Positions 13,501 to 24,900 of a stretch of 64,000 nucleotides of DNA are shown one piece after another. This DNA is from Halichondria panicea. Lineage: Eukaryota; Porifera; Demospongiae; Suberitida; Halichondriidae. Location: assembly GCF_963675165.1 (NCBI RefSeq), contig NC_087392.1, positions 1,069,001 through 1,133,000 of the forward strand, in the 5' to 3' direction. The first letter of the stretch is position 1. Every line of letters starts with the position of its first letter. The position numbers and the translations under genes are program-made. Under the pieces are notes generated by a model that ran no database searches, was not told the DNA's origin, and worked only from the letters and a program-made list of their open reading frames with translations.

Positions 13501-16500
13501 CGGGTCGCTTTTCTTTGTGCTTTATTATTGACTTGGAGGGTGATCCAATGCTCATTCCACACCCGCTGTCGTGTTCCTCATCGTTGAGTTCCACGGGAGA
13601 AAAGGGACACTCGAATGTACACTTGTTGTATTCTTGTCCATTCACTTCTACCTCAATGTCACCGACCACCATTTGGAATACAGTATCATTCGAGTAATTT
13701 TTTACCATCGGCTGATTTTTCGGTTCATTGTGTATTTGTGAGTTATGAATGAATGTGTACGGGAAATTTGGGGGAGCATCTGATTCGATCACATGATCAT
13801 CGATGAGTGTCACATGACTACCACAAGATGGTGAATCTTCAGGTGAGACATTATTGAACGAATCGAGTTCTTGTTCTTGTTCGAGCTTCTTAAGTGAGTC
13901 ATGCAGTGAGTCCACACCCTCCCTCACGTGCACGTGGTGGACGGGGGATTGGGAACGAGACGAGGCCGGTGTGACGAAGGCTGAGGAGGTGGTGCTGCTC
14001 ATGCCACTACGCACTGGAACTGGGAGGTAGCTGCAAGGAGGTAGACAATGATGAAACAAAGATATATAAACAATAATTAATGCATGTTGCAATTCAGTTT
14101 CAGTATTACAAAATGAGACATTGCTCAAACATGACTTCCTAGCTATTAGCTAACAGCTATTATAACCCCTATAATATGAAAACATTACGGTATTTCCATA
14201 TATTACACGAGCACACACCCACACACACACACGCCTACCTCAGTGCATCCTGGAAGAGCTCTTCATCGGTGTCACTTGCAGCCAGACTAGATCTCCTGGA
14301 GGTACTGGGTGGGGAGAGTTGAGCAGAGAACGTCAGGTCAACCGTCATCCTAGGCTCAGATAATCGGAGAGACTGCAAGAGGGGACAAAAAGAAGAATGA
14401 AATTACACATTACCGAGAATTTAATATGGCCATTAATACGCACACAATTAACATGTACAGCAATAGTGTGAAATGTAAAGTTCTAGTTCCTTTTCCGTAG
14501 TGAAACTACAGAAAAATGTGCTTAATTGGTAATAGTAGTTAAGAGTGATATATAGTAATTATATCCTTGTAGCACTGCCACTGCATTAGGGTTAGGCCAA
14601 CCAACCAACCATATTACGCTTCACTATTGACCTGCTACCAAAAAAGGCAGCAGAGTAATATGCAAGGTGGGTATAAACACAGGAAATACAATCAGTCACT
14701 CTCAGACATGTGATAGGTAGCGACAGTATACGCTGCACCAAGAGTTCACCACTAATGAACCCTGACTGCACCAATGAACTATACACACACATAGTTCCAC
14801 ATATTCAGCCAAACAGTTAGCACTCTTTTGGTCGCTATTTGTATAAAAAGTAAACACATTAACTGCAAATTAAGGACAGTCATTAAATACTAACATCACA
14901 AGCTATCTATGCACTGTTACATAATTAGACATGCTTACCTGAGGTTGGCCTCCATTCTCAGAAGCACCAGTACAGTCCACCTCAACACTGCAGGACAGAC
15001 AGACAGACATAATTATAATTACATTATACACAACAACACTCCACCATTCCGCAAATCAGTGAAATCATCCACCCCTATGCCCACACCTAGCTACTCATAA
15101 CGTCTTACATATGCACAAGCACAGCACTATAACCACATGTGGTGAACACAGAGGGGGCTACTGCAGGTTGTATGGCTGACTCTGTAACTGACTATAGGAC
15201 TTGGAGTGGTTTCAAACACATGGCGATTGGCCCACAACAATCACTCACTGCCACCTGGCAACTATAGCCATTATTGCTGAATAACATATTCTCCAGGAAG
15301 AAATATTTCCTAGAGTGCAGTTGTTTATATTATGTACCATATAGCCAACTAGACATTAGTCATGCATTACACATACGTACATCATGACAGCAGATGAAAT
15401 CACAGGACCCTGTAATTTAGTTACCCCAGCAACACTACTAGTACTGACCTGGTGGTTAGGTAATAATTATAGTGGGTAACATATTCAATTACTGTTTTGG
15501 GGTAGGGACCAATAGATTCCAGGAGATAAACAGCTAGTGCATGAATATGTAGTAGGGTGAGAGTAGGGTTACAAATTGACGCTTTTGGTCAGATTGAGTG
15601 GGCTGTTTGGATTTGGTTACTATAGGAACACAGACATAATAACCCACAGAAGTCAATGACTGTTGTTATAACAGCGGCCTCAATACTAATCATCACATGT
15701 TCCATGGAACGTTATTCATAGCTCTAAAAAATTCCGGCTCAGTTGACAAAAGCAGCTGCAAGTTCCAATCACATGATTGAATTTACCACAACAAAGGGCT
15801 GCAGCCGTGTAAACTAAACACATGTGGAAGGCATGCTTGCAAACTATAGTAGCGAATTGAGTTTGTGGCTTAGGAATTTACAATAAAGGTTATTTGCATA
15901 TATGGACTACGAACAATTCATGCTATAGTGTTCTGCACATGCACACACACCTTTGCTTCTCCAGTTGACTGTGTGTGGTGTCTATACAGCTGGATGTAAT
16001 GGGAGACATCACCTTGACCTATTGTATGAAGATAAAAGACACAGTTAGACACTATCATAGAGAGATGGCTGGAGGCTAGGACTATATAAAATAGCTCTGG
16101 TGAAAGCTTAAACAATAATATTAACTCTATAAACCTATTAAATAGCCACCACAGCTCCCTCCCAGCAAGTAGACTGTTTACTAAGTGCTGCTCTCAAAAC
16201 TGGCATAGAGTGAAAAGTACACATTGTTGCTGGAATCAGTGGTTTATGTTATCAACACATGGGCAAACATGGGAAACAAAGCAAGCACTGTAATGTGTAT
16301 GTATATATATAGTTGCTCAAAAACATCCTCCTGGACTCATGACAGGAAACATCCCAGAAATTGACATGCACATTTGTAGATTACTATATCACTAAACCAC
16401 ATTGAGGCCACCCCAAGAGCAAACCACTAAGACCTCCCAATCAACAATGGACCATTGTGACTGACATTGTCCTACAGCTCCTAGCTCTAACCACAACAAA

Positions 16501-17610
16501 GCTTCCATAGACACTTGAGGGGCCTCACCATAGGCATGGTCACCAAGGGCAACACACAAGAACAGCAGGCAGTAACAATGAGCCGCTTAGATATTAATCA
16601 GTGCTAAATTCACATACTATGGATTAAGCAGCTGTTGGCCAACAGTCATGCAGTCGGCAAACAAATATCAATGTCATGCGCTAGTTCAAGTTTATATAAT
16701 CTCCAGCCGGTATTTTTAGCTACATAATCAAATTTAATGTTGTGCCAGCAACACACAGTTCCAGCCTGACACTCAACAAGCCATGGTGTGCGTGCAGTAT
16801 ATACACAAAGCATGTATAGGGCTTCTGAGGATGAGTGCTGCACTGGCTGGCAAGGCTACACTCGCACGATACATGCAGGGAACCTACTCTAGCACATGAT
16901 ACCAGCAGGGAACCTACTAGATGCAAGAGTGAGCTACGTACTGCACATGTACACAAATCACAATACTGCAGTTCTACACAGTTGTGTGATTGACTCCTGG
17001 TGCATATAATTATAATTATAGTTCCATTCTAAACACAAAACATTACATATACAGTAGACACACATATGTAATTATAGCAATCAAGGGATTTATTGCTTGG
17101 GATGCACCTGCTATCAATACTTTGTTTGAACAACAGTAGTTGTTTTAGTCGGTTAGTTTTGCCATTTAAATCAAGGGGAAAGGTAATTGGGGCACCATCG
17201 AAAATCTCCCAAACTCACATTTTGGGAAATGATGTTCTCCCTATACTAAACAGTTAATTTAAAATAACTACTCACCATTTCAGCTTTTTTATCTGACTTT
17301 TTCTTGGGCTGAGAAGTGTGAGCAGAGGTCTCTCCATTGGTCTTGTTACTCTGTCTCCTGTGGTAGTGAGCAAATTGAAGTTAAAAGTATTCAAGGCTAG
17401 ACCAGTTTACTGTAAATGGATGTGGTTGGTAAGGTCTGCTGATCAAGTAATCACTCCTATACAGACAAGCTTTGTCTCACCAATTAACAGTAAAAAACGA
17501 GCACATAAAGAAAAGGAGCGTCTATAATGTATACACCTGACTCCTTTCTTACCCTATAATGTATACACCTGACTCTTTTCTTACCGTTTCTTCCTACTAG
17601 ATTTTGACAT
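10508..17610 (-). CDS. eIF4E-domain protein with C-terminal C2H2 finger
   Basis: Ten exons join in phase: 17585-17610, 17276-17357, 15951-16018, 14939-14987, 14239-14372, 12710-14030, 12385-12573, 12046-12179, 11761-11947, 10508-11104, giving about 928 residues. Residues 1-515 are low-complexity, rich in Ser and Pro, with a short charged helix. An eIF4E fold follows at about 518-730. W43 is kept (TWVLW), the W56 position is Tyr (SDYKASL) and W102 is kept (PLWEDPAN). This pattern and the wording LKQIYTI...FW...NNI resemble class III eIF4E3 most. The last exon adds a classical finger, C-X2-C-X12-H-X4-H, at about 734-755, then a Ser-rich tail. Likely role: cap binding or translational control, by family inference only. 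The weakest junction is the last acceptor (CTAACTGCTAAG). If it is wrong, the finger exon could belong to another transcript. Confidence 0.75.
17522..17590 (-). repeat. 31-bp tandem duplication at a 5' splice site
   Basis: Two copies of a unit containing TATAATGTATACACCTGACT, each ending in TTCTTACC on the plus strand. On the minus strand the copy next to the first coding exon (ends at 17585) is the working donor, and the other is a second donor-like sequence 31 bp into the intron. Confidence 0.8.
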
Positions 17611-17973
17611 AATGATGGTTAGGGATGGCTACTATACACACTCGATCAGACTCTCTCTCAGAACTAGGAAAGGCAGTGACTAACTTCATGATAAATATAC
17701 CTGGAAGCAAACCTTTTATAACATGCCTATTGCTTCATCATCCTGCTGCACTATGTAAATATCCAGCATAAACTGAAACTATACTAAGTAATTTCTACAT
17801 GAGCCTGACAACAATTCCCTTAATTATTAAAGGAAATCAACAAGCTGGGCATGCAATCAATGTCCCCAACCACAAAATGACATCATTACACTGTATTGTA
17901 AATGTTAGCTTGTAAATAGAGCCCAAAGCTATATATAACAGGAACAACTAATTGTTGGGAGTGTAACATCTGA
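17611..17973. other. Spacer between two minus-strand genes
   Basis: About 360 bp of AT-rich sequence. It should hold the promoter and 5' UTR of the eIF4E-domain gene and the 3' end of the 141-aa gene. No distinct motif was recognised. Confidence 0.4.
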
Positions 17974-18524
17974 TCACTGCACAATCTGCACAATATTATG
18001 GTGCAATATTGACATACCGTACCTATGGTTTTCCGCTCTGAATCTTGGGGGAATATTGTTACTCTTTTTCTTCCTGCAAGGAAGAGTATAGTCTCATGCA
18101 CACACTTAAACTGCAATGCAAAGGAAATCATGCAAATCGAAATAGTAGAGGCCAGTACTGGACCATTTATCATAGAATGCTCTCCAGCTCTTGCTCACCT
18201 TTCATATGCATGAGCTCCCCTAGTTTGCCCTCTATCTGAGCTTGCAGACCCTCTATTGACTGCTACTGATGGATTTTCTTTGGAAGCCTTACAACTTGAT
18301 TCTTGGCTAGGTACAGGTCTGGACAATTTGCTCTCAGAACGTCTAGAAATGCCTTTCAAGGCCTTGGGGATGCCATTCTGTGGTGCTAGGCTCGCAATGT
18401 GACTCTGAGTGTGGCATGAGTAAGGTCTCATGGTGTTGCCTGCAAACTTTTGTAGCTGAACTTCAGGTTCCATTGGCCCTAGTCTTTCTTTATGAACTGT
18501 CTGCTGCAGAATGTAGCTCGACAT
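17974..18524 (-). CDS. Hypothetical 141-aa protein
   Basis: Two exons, 18199-18524 and 17974-18073, join in phase through a good donor (AAAG/GTGAGC) and acceptor (CTTCCTTGCAG) to give 141 residues starting MSSYILQQTVHKE. The protein is basic, rich in Ser and Lys, with no signal peptide, membrane segment or recognised domain. An in-frame ATG at 18605 would add 27 residues; I chose 18524 as the more plausible start. A further donor-like site (ATAG/GTACGG) could extend the gene, but joining to the downstream eIF4E-domain gene hits a stop, so I treat it as separate. It diverges from the CNK gene across 415 bp. Confidence 0.45.
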
Positions 18525-18939
18525 GGCTACTTGAACGATGCTAGGCTTGCTTGGATGTATGATGGAGCTTGGCTTCACAACAAAGCACCATTCACATGTT
18601 TGCACTGTTTACATCCTGTTCAAGTTCATAATACAACGGGTCCCATGACCAATTAGCTACGCTCTCTGGTTTTTGAATGACAAAATATTACAGTGGATGA
18701 CGACACTTGATGAGATCTAGATATTACAATATTGGTAAGTGGTCGTCATGCAGTAAAGTAGTGCCACATCTATAATTATACTTTATTACATGACGATCAC
18801 CACCAATTGCACCACATGGTTATCAAAATTAATTGTCTGGCTGACACTCAACTCAGCAGGAAATAAATGTTAAATAGAGATAGCTACTGGCTACAGTTTA
18901 GTATAGTAGTCAACCAACATCTAGATAAGCCTACACACG
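18525..18939. promoter_or_regulatory. Divergent promoter region, 141-aa gene and CNK
   Basis: A 415-bp spacer between two opposite ATGs, which should contain both promoters. No core promoter motif was recognised; inferred from position. Confidence 0.45.
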
Positions 18940-21900
18940 ATGGATCTGAATGGATACAAGCAAGTCTCTACCTGGGACACTGATGAAGTAATTGCCTGGA
19001 TAAGAGGTAACAGTACTGAAAGCACAAAAACACAGTGTCCATATTCATCATCATTCTATAGACTATGACTATCCTCTAGCTAGATACAGAGATGAATGGT
19101 ATCCAGACTGTACAGTGTAGGGTAGATAGTCCACAGAGAGTACTGTAGCATATAGCTGCCAGAGATTTAGAGTGTAGAAAATGGTGACCAATTAATGTAA
19201 ATAGTCTCGTGGACCAGCCGATATATACAGGGTCTGGGTCCGCGAGACTATTAATGTAAAGTGTGTGTGTCCGGCTGTTGCCATGCTATGTCATTATACC
19301 AACAAAAAAACCAACCTTGATCTGTTTGGCAGCCATACTTTTCTCACTGTAAACGATCTACATGTATGCTTTGTAGTAATGTTGTGTGTTATTATTGCAA
19401 TGTGTTATAGGTATTTATGGAATCTGCCCATGAGATTCTTGCAATGTCGTTGCAATGGCCCTAAAAAATTCACATCCAGTTTGTGTTTACCTAATAAGTC
19501 ACACCATGACTCCCCGCATGTTCCTATGGATAGTATGTGTCGTGATTTGTCTTGTGCGTAGTGGTCTGGAGACTCAACTTATTTAGCACTTGAGACAATA
19601 CTATGTGTACGTATATAGTGTCTTATTTTACTCGAGACTTTCCCAGAAGCTAATTGTTTGTCAGTGACGTAACTAGCTGCAAAGTGCATGGCTATGCTAT
19701 TACACTAGGGAAATGTGTGGCCGTTATCCACGAAATAACAACAGGTGTTTGACTTATTATAGAAAACCAGTACATGCAACTTGTCTGGTAACCATGATAC
19801 CTATATGGGTCTCTTGAGATGTTGTCTCAATATAGAGGTTGTATCTTTAAGATGATGTACAAACAAGTTAGTGCATGGTCTTAACTCACTCTCTGCATTG
19901 CTCTGATTAACAAGTGGTCTCTACTGCAGGTCTGGACCAGACCTTGGAGGAGCACACTCACCAGCTACTAGCTCACTGCATCTGTGGCCACGACCTGCTC
20001 AAGCTCAGCCAGCAACAATTGGAGTACCTCAAGGTACACTAGAACGTACTCTGGTTGAGTGTATCCCTTATGTGTGTACCAATGTGGTGTTAAATCGTGT
20101 TGATTGTGAATGTAGCTCTACACTTTCGTTGGGTTTCCAGTATTTGTCTATTTTGTGTACTGATGTTTGTATCCTTTTGGTTTGAATAGATATTATTTTA
20201 TTAAAGTGAAGATTGTTTTCAAAACTTACGCCCCTGATCTAATCACTCCAATATACATAGAGTTGTTTGTTCTGTTGTTGATTCAACAAATAAGTATGAG
20301 CATGGTACAAGTACGGCACAAAATACAAGTGTACGTACTAACCTCTGTGGCGCTGTTATAGGTGTCCCAGCTGGGTCATCAGGAGCTGTTGCTGGAGGCA
20401 GTGGAGCAACTCTCCACACTGGTATGGCAACCAACTACATGTGTTTGTTGTTATTGCTCTATTAAGTTTTTGATGCATTCACACTCTGTTTTCTATTATG
20501 GCATTGGCTCACCGCCACTCCTTTCTGGACACATCCTCTCCCCCACCACACACAAACATTATAGTTATACTACCTTGTACTTTGACCCTCCCAGGAGAGT
20601 GGTCATGCTCGGAGCTCCACCATCTCCTTGGCTAGCAGAGTCTCCAAGAAGACCTCTCAACTCATCAACACTCTCCAGCATAAGAACAATAGCGTGGACG
20701 GTGACACTACCCTCTCCAGGATAGAGATGACAGCGGGCGTTATGAATGCGGCCAAGTCCCTGGTCAGCTGGCTCGAGAGAAATCCCTCCTCCTTCATCTC
20801 CGACTACAAGTCCTTCAAACATGATATGTTGAGGAGTACCTTAGAGCTCTCGAGTATTCTGGTAGGTCATGGAGTCTCGCACTTCATTTTTGCATTTTCA
20901 AACTTGTTCATTGTAGGAAGACAAATTTGAGACGAACACAATGGTGGATGCTGTAAGTTGCTACATTGTAATACAGTTGCTCGAGTATAGCCTCTCTTTT
21001 GAGTCCCTCTGAACTTTGTTTATTTTGTGCAGCTGTTGAAGTGTGTATATGCCTTCAGTGTGTAACAAAGCGACACTTTTAATTATTATGGTTATAGTAT
21101 GTACATGCGTCAACAACACTGCAGGTGGTGTTACACGTTACATGTAATCTACCACCTGCAGTGTCGTACAATCCTGAAGCTCACATCATCGATGATGTCA
21201 CCAGAGAACTTCTCAGTAGTTGAACCTGTGAACCTGGTAGCAATCACCCTGAGCCCCAGAGAGGACACTGGACTGGTCAGTTCCTCTAATACTGTGCTAC
21301 ACTCATTGCATGCAAGACCTTTCTTTCATCTCACCTTTCAATTAGTATTATTGGGGTTCTACAGTGTATTGTATTGTTTTGTTTTGTTACAGTAGTGTAG
21401 TACATGTAGCTGAGGTCAGTCCTCACTGCAGTACTGTACTCTGGATCAGAGGAGGTCCGACACGAGTACCTCGATTAGGCTAAAATTGAGTTAACTAGTC
21501 ACATGCAACAATGACTTTAACGTTGAATTTTGCACGTGACCAAGCCTAATCGAGGTACTCATGTCGTACCTCCTCTGAGTGTGGATATATCATATGTGTG
21601 TACTGTGGTGTGATGATGGATATGACTGCATCTAGATTGATGCTGTTGCTTTCACAACCAGTATCGGTTCCTTTATTCTTTTCACGTCCAATTAACCATC
21701 CAATAGTCATGCTCTCTATGGCCTCTGCCACACACACACACACACACACACACACAGGGCTTCTCTATACAGAGAACCAGACAAGGCAACCTTCTGGTCA
21801 GCAGTGTCAGTGAAGGGGTGAGTGTCTACGCCTCATTGAGGCCCACAATGCCTAACTGTTGACAAATTATTAACCGGTTTAATTAGTAGCTTGAAATAAC

Positions 21901-24900
21901 TATCTAAATGGGGCTTTAGTTTTGCTGTACTCCCACTGAGTGTTGTAAGTGTATGTGTCGTACCTTGGTGAGTAGCTCGTTGTCATTACACAAACACTGT
22001 TACTATTAATGTTAAGCTCAGATGATCGATGCACCTTGTACCTTGTATGTCAAGTGCCAATGTGAAGCCATGCAAAGCTTAGATGATGTACCTTGTATGT
22101 CAAGCTTGATGATGCATGATGATGCATGATGTACCATGTACACGTATGTGTACCACAAACCCCTCCCCAGAGTCCGGCTGAGGAGTTGGGCCTCAGTCAG
22201 AGTGGTGTGGAGATTGTGCAGATCAACGCTCAGAATGTGGTAAGTCTCAGAAATGCAATACCTAAATCAATTAACTAAAACTCAATTTTTTGGATGCCAA
22301 TAAAATTCTTTGGTGTGTGTATGTATCATTATGTAATGATTGTCACATGACTCCCTCCAGGTTGGCTGGGAAGTGAGCAATGTGGTGGAAACTCTCAAGC
22401 AAAGTGGACATGAGGTGTCCCTCATCCTTAAGATTCCTAAACCCGTTAATGGCAACAAAGAAGAAAAAGACGATCAGACCGATGAAGGAGTTGTGGCTGA
22501 TGGTAGCAATGGATCATGTGAGATCTTAGATCCAGCGTCCAATCAAATGCCAGAATCAGACGGACTCTCTGTTGATGATGTCGATATGGAGGGCATACAC
22601 AGCCCTGACGGTTTCCAAGGCGACACGGACTTGAGCAATCTGCAGAGTATCTTTAGAATGAAGAAAAACGCATCTCTCGACCTCAAAAGAACTTCCAGTG
22701 TTCCTCTGACAGACAGGGAGAAGGCGGACACCATCTTGGAGGCACAGGGGGAGGGTGCTCTGGAGGAGACGGACGGAGGGTCCAATAACTTCTCACCTTT
22801 GGCTGGACTTCAGCAGAGAATGCACACAAGAACGTCCAGTGCAGGGACACCAGTGAGTCGTGTGGTGTAGTATAGGCTTGTAGTAGTGCTGGATATGGTA
22901 ATGGTCATCGCAGTAGCTAGTTAAAAAGACTGTTTTAAGTGATGCTGGTAAAGGGTCATGTCTTTTATATTTGCTTTTTTCTGTAGGCCTGTAAAGTGGA
23001 CACGTCGACTCCTCAGTAAGTTAATTACATGCACTTATGGATAACTGTTTGACAGTATTTTTATTTCCTCCTCTTATTTTAGGACTTCCTACAGAACTCA
23101 GATCATTGGTGGGGTGGTTATGAGGATCCCCATGAACGAAGGTATGCTCTATATTGCTATGCCGTATAGCGGGTACATTTCGAGGGTATAAATCTTTGTG
23201 GTTTTTGCTGATTAAGCATGTACCACGAACATTTATACCCACAAATTTATTATCGCATGCTGCAAAAAAGCTTTTATTAAATCCGCGAAAACGTTTCTAA
23301 TGGTATTTTTGCAACCCTCGAAATATACCCGCTATACAGTAGCTATGGCCTCACTTATAGAGTCAGATTGTTCACTCCATATAGCAGGTGCAAAGAAGGG
23401 GAAGCAAAAGACGGGCAGTGGACATGGGAGGACCAAGCTTCAGCGAACAGTGAGTGTTACCATATAGCACTGTGTTGCATGTTGTTAGTTCCATCTCATC
23501 CATCCTCTACAGGGCAAGAAGCTGAAGAAGACCAATACAAACAGTACAGGCAGTCTTACCTCAGACGAACTCTATCTACCTACTGGTGAGTATGAGCTCA
23601 GGGGCGTAACTAGAAAATTTACGGGAAGGAGGCAACCGCCCCCGCAAATTGTTTGCTCGGAAACCACACCCACTAATTATCGCGTAGAAGCGCATGCAAA
23701 TAGCAAAAACTGTTCTCCTTCTCTTTTCTTCATCAACAAGACAGTGATAGAGCTCATTTCTGCTCATTCTATATACCTAGTTAGCCCAAAGTTAGCTAGC
23801 CAGAGCTATTAAAAGCTAGTGAGGTGAATCACCTTGAAGTTCAATAGTACAGGAGGCAAGGGCCTCCTCTGCCTCATTGCTAGTTACACCCCTGGAGCTA
23901 GAGCATGCTGTACTTAGTGATGCATCTTATAGGAAGTACAAGATAGAGTCAGTACATATGAAGTAAGAGAAGCCATTGTTATAGTTGTCATGCCTTTAAA
24001 CTAAGGCATCATTCAGCATCATCATATTACATCACTCTTACCCACTAGCATATCCTACTGGCTACATGTATAGCCTTCCTATAGTTCTGAATGAATTATG
24101 GTTGAGCAGGAAATGCCTTGAAGGTGGTAAGAGTTAACCTATTGTGTAACTATTAGGCAATGTGTACATTGTGTGTATTACAGTGAATTTCAGGATCAAT
24201 GTCTAGGTAAAACCATTACAGAAGCTATATAAAAGCATTTCCTGTTAAAGACACAGTACTTCCTGTTGGGCTGTGTGCATATAAGTGGCAGCTGGTAAGT
24301 AGAAGCATACAGTAGTGCAGTGAGAAAAGTGAAAACATAGAACTAGAGCCTGCTGATAGTTTAATTGCAACAGTTATGGAGGTAGCAACACTAGACGTTA
24401 ACGTACATGACAGGAACAGTGTCTCCTATTACTCTGCTCAGTTTATCAAGGAAGGATCTGCAGGTCAGCTGCTGCAGTGTTCATTGTGCAATGCAGCTAA
24501 CAACACATTGGTTTAGCAGTCACTAATATAATATAAATGGCTATAAGTTATGTAGTGACTGTAATACTTGAATGGTACCCTACGTACTTATCTACATATA
24601 ATAATTGTAGTGATTTGATTCCTTGAATGGAGTCGGTTCTTAGACAATGTGGATTTCTTCCCTGAGGTATTTATATATAGTGAATTCATACCGTAAGTGA
24701 GCTGATTGCTTGGTCAATGATTTCAAATCCTTACTGGGCAGAATGTGTGTATGGTATGTTAACTATTAACAATCCACTAATTATTACACAATGCACACAT
24801 TTTATAATTTTCAGAGCCAGATGACTCCTCGCCTGAAAAGGTAAGCCAACCTACTACTACGTTTGTAGCTCGCTGCGTGCATGACACCTGAATACTATTG

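Noticed and set aside
17974-18524. The 141-aa frame as the N-terminus of the eIF4E-domain protein
   Set aside because: Joining 18027 to the exon near 17610 in the needed phase meets a stop codon immediately.
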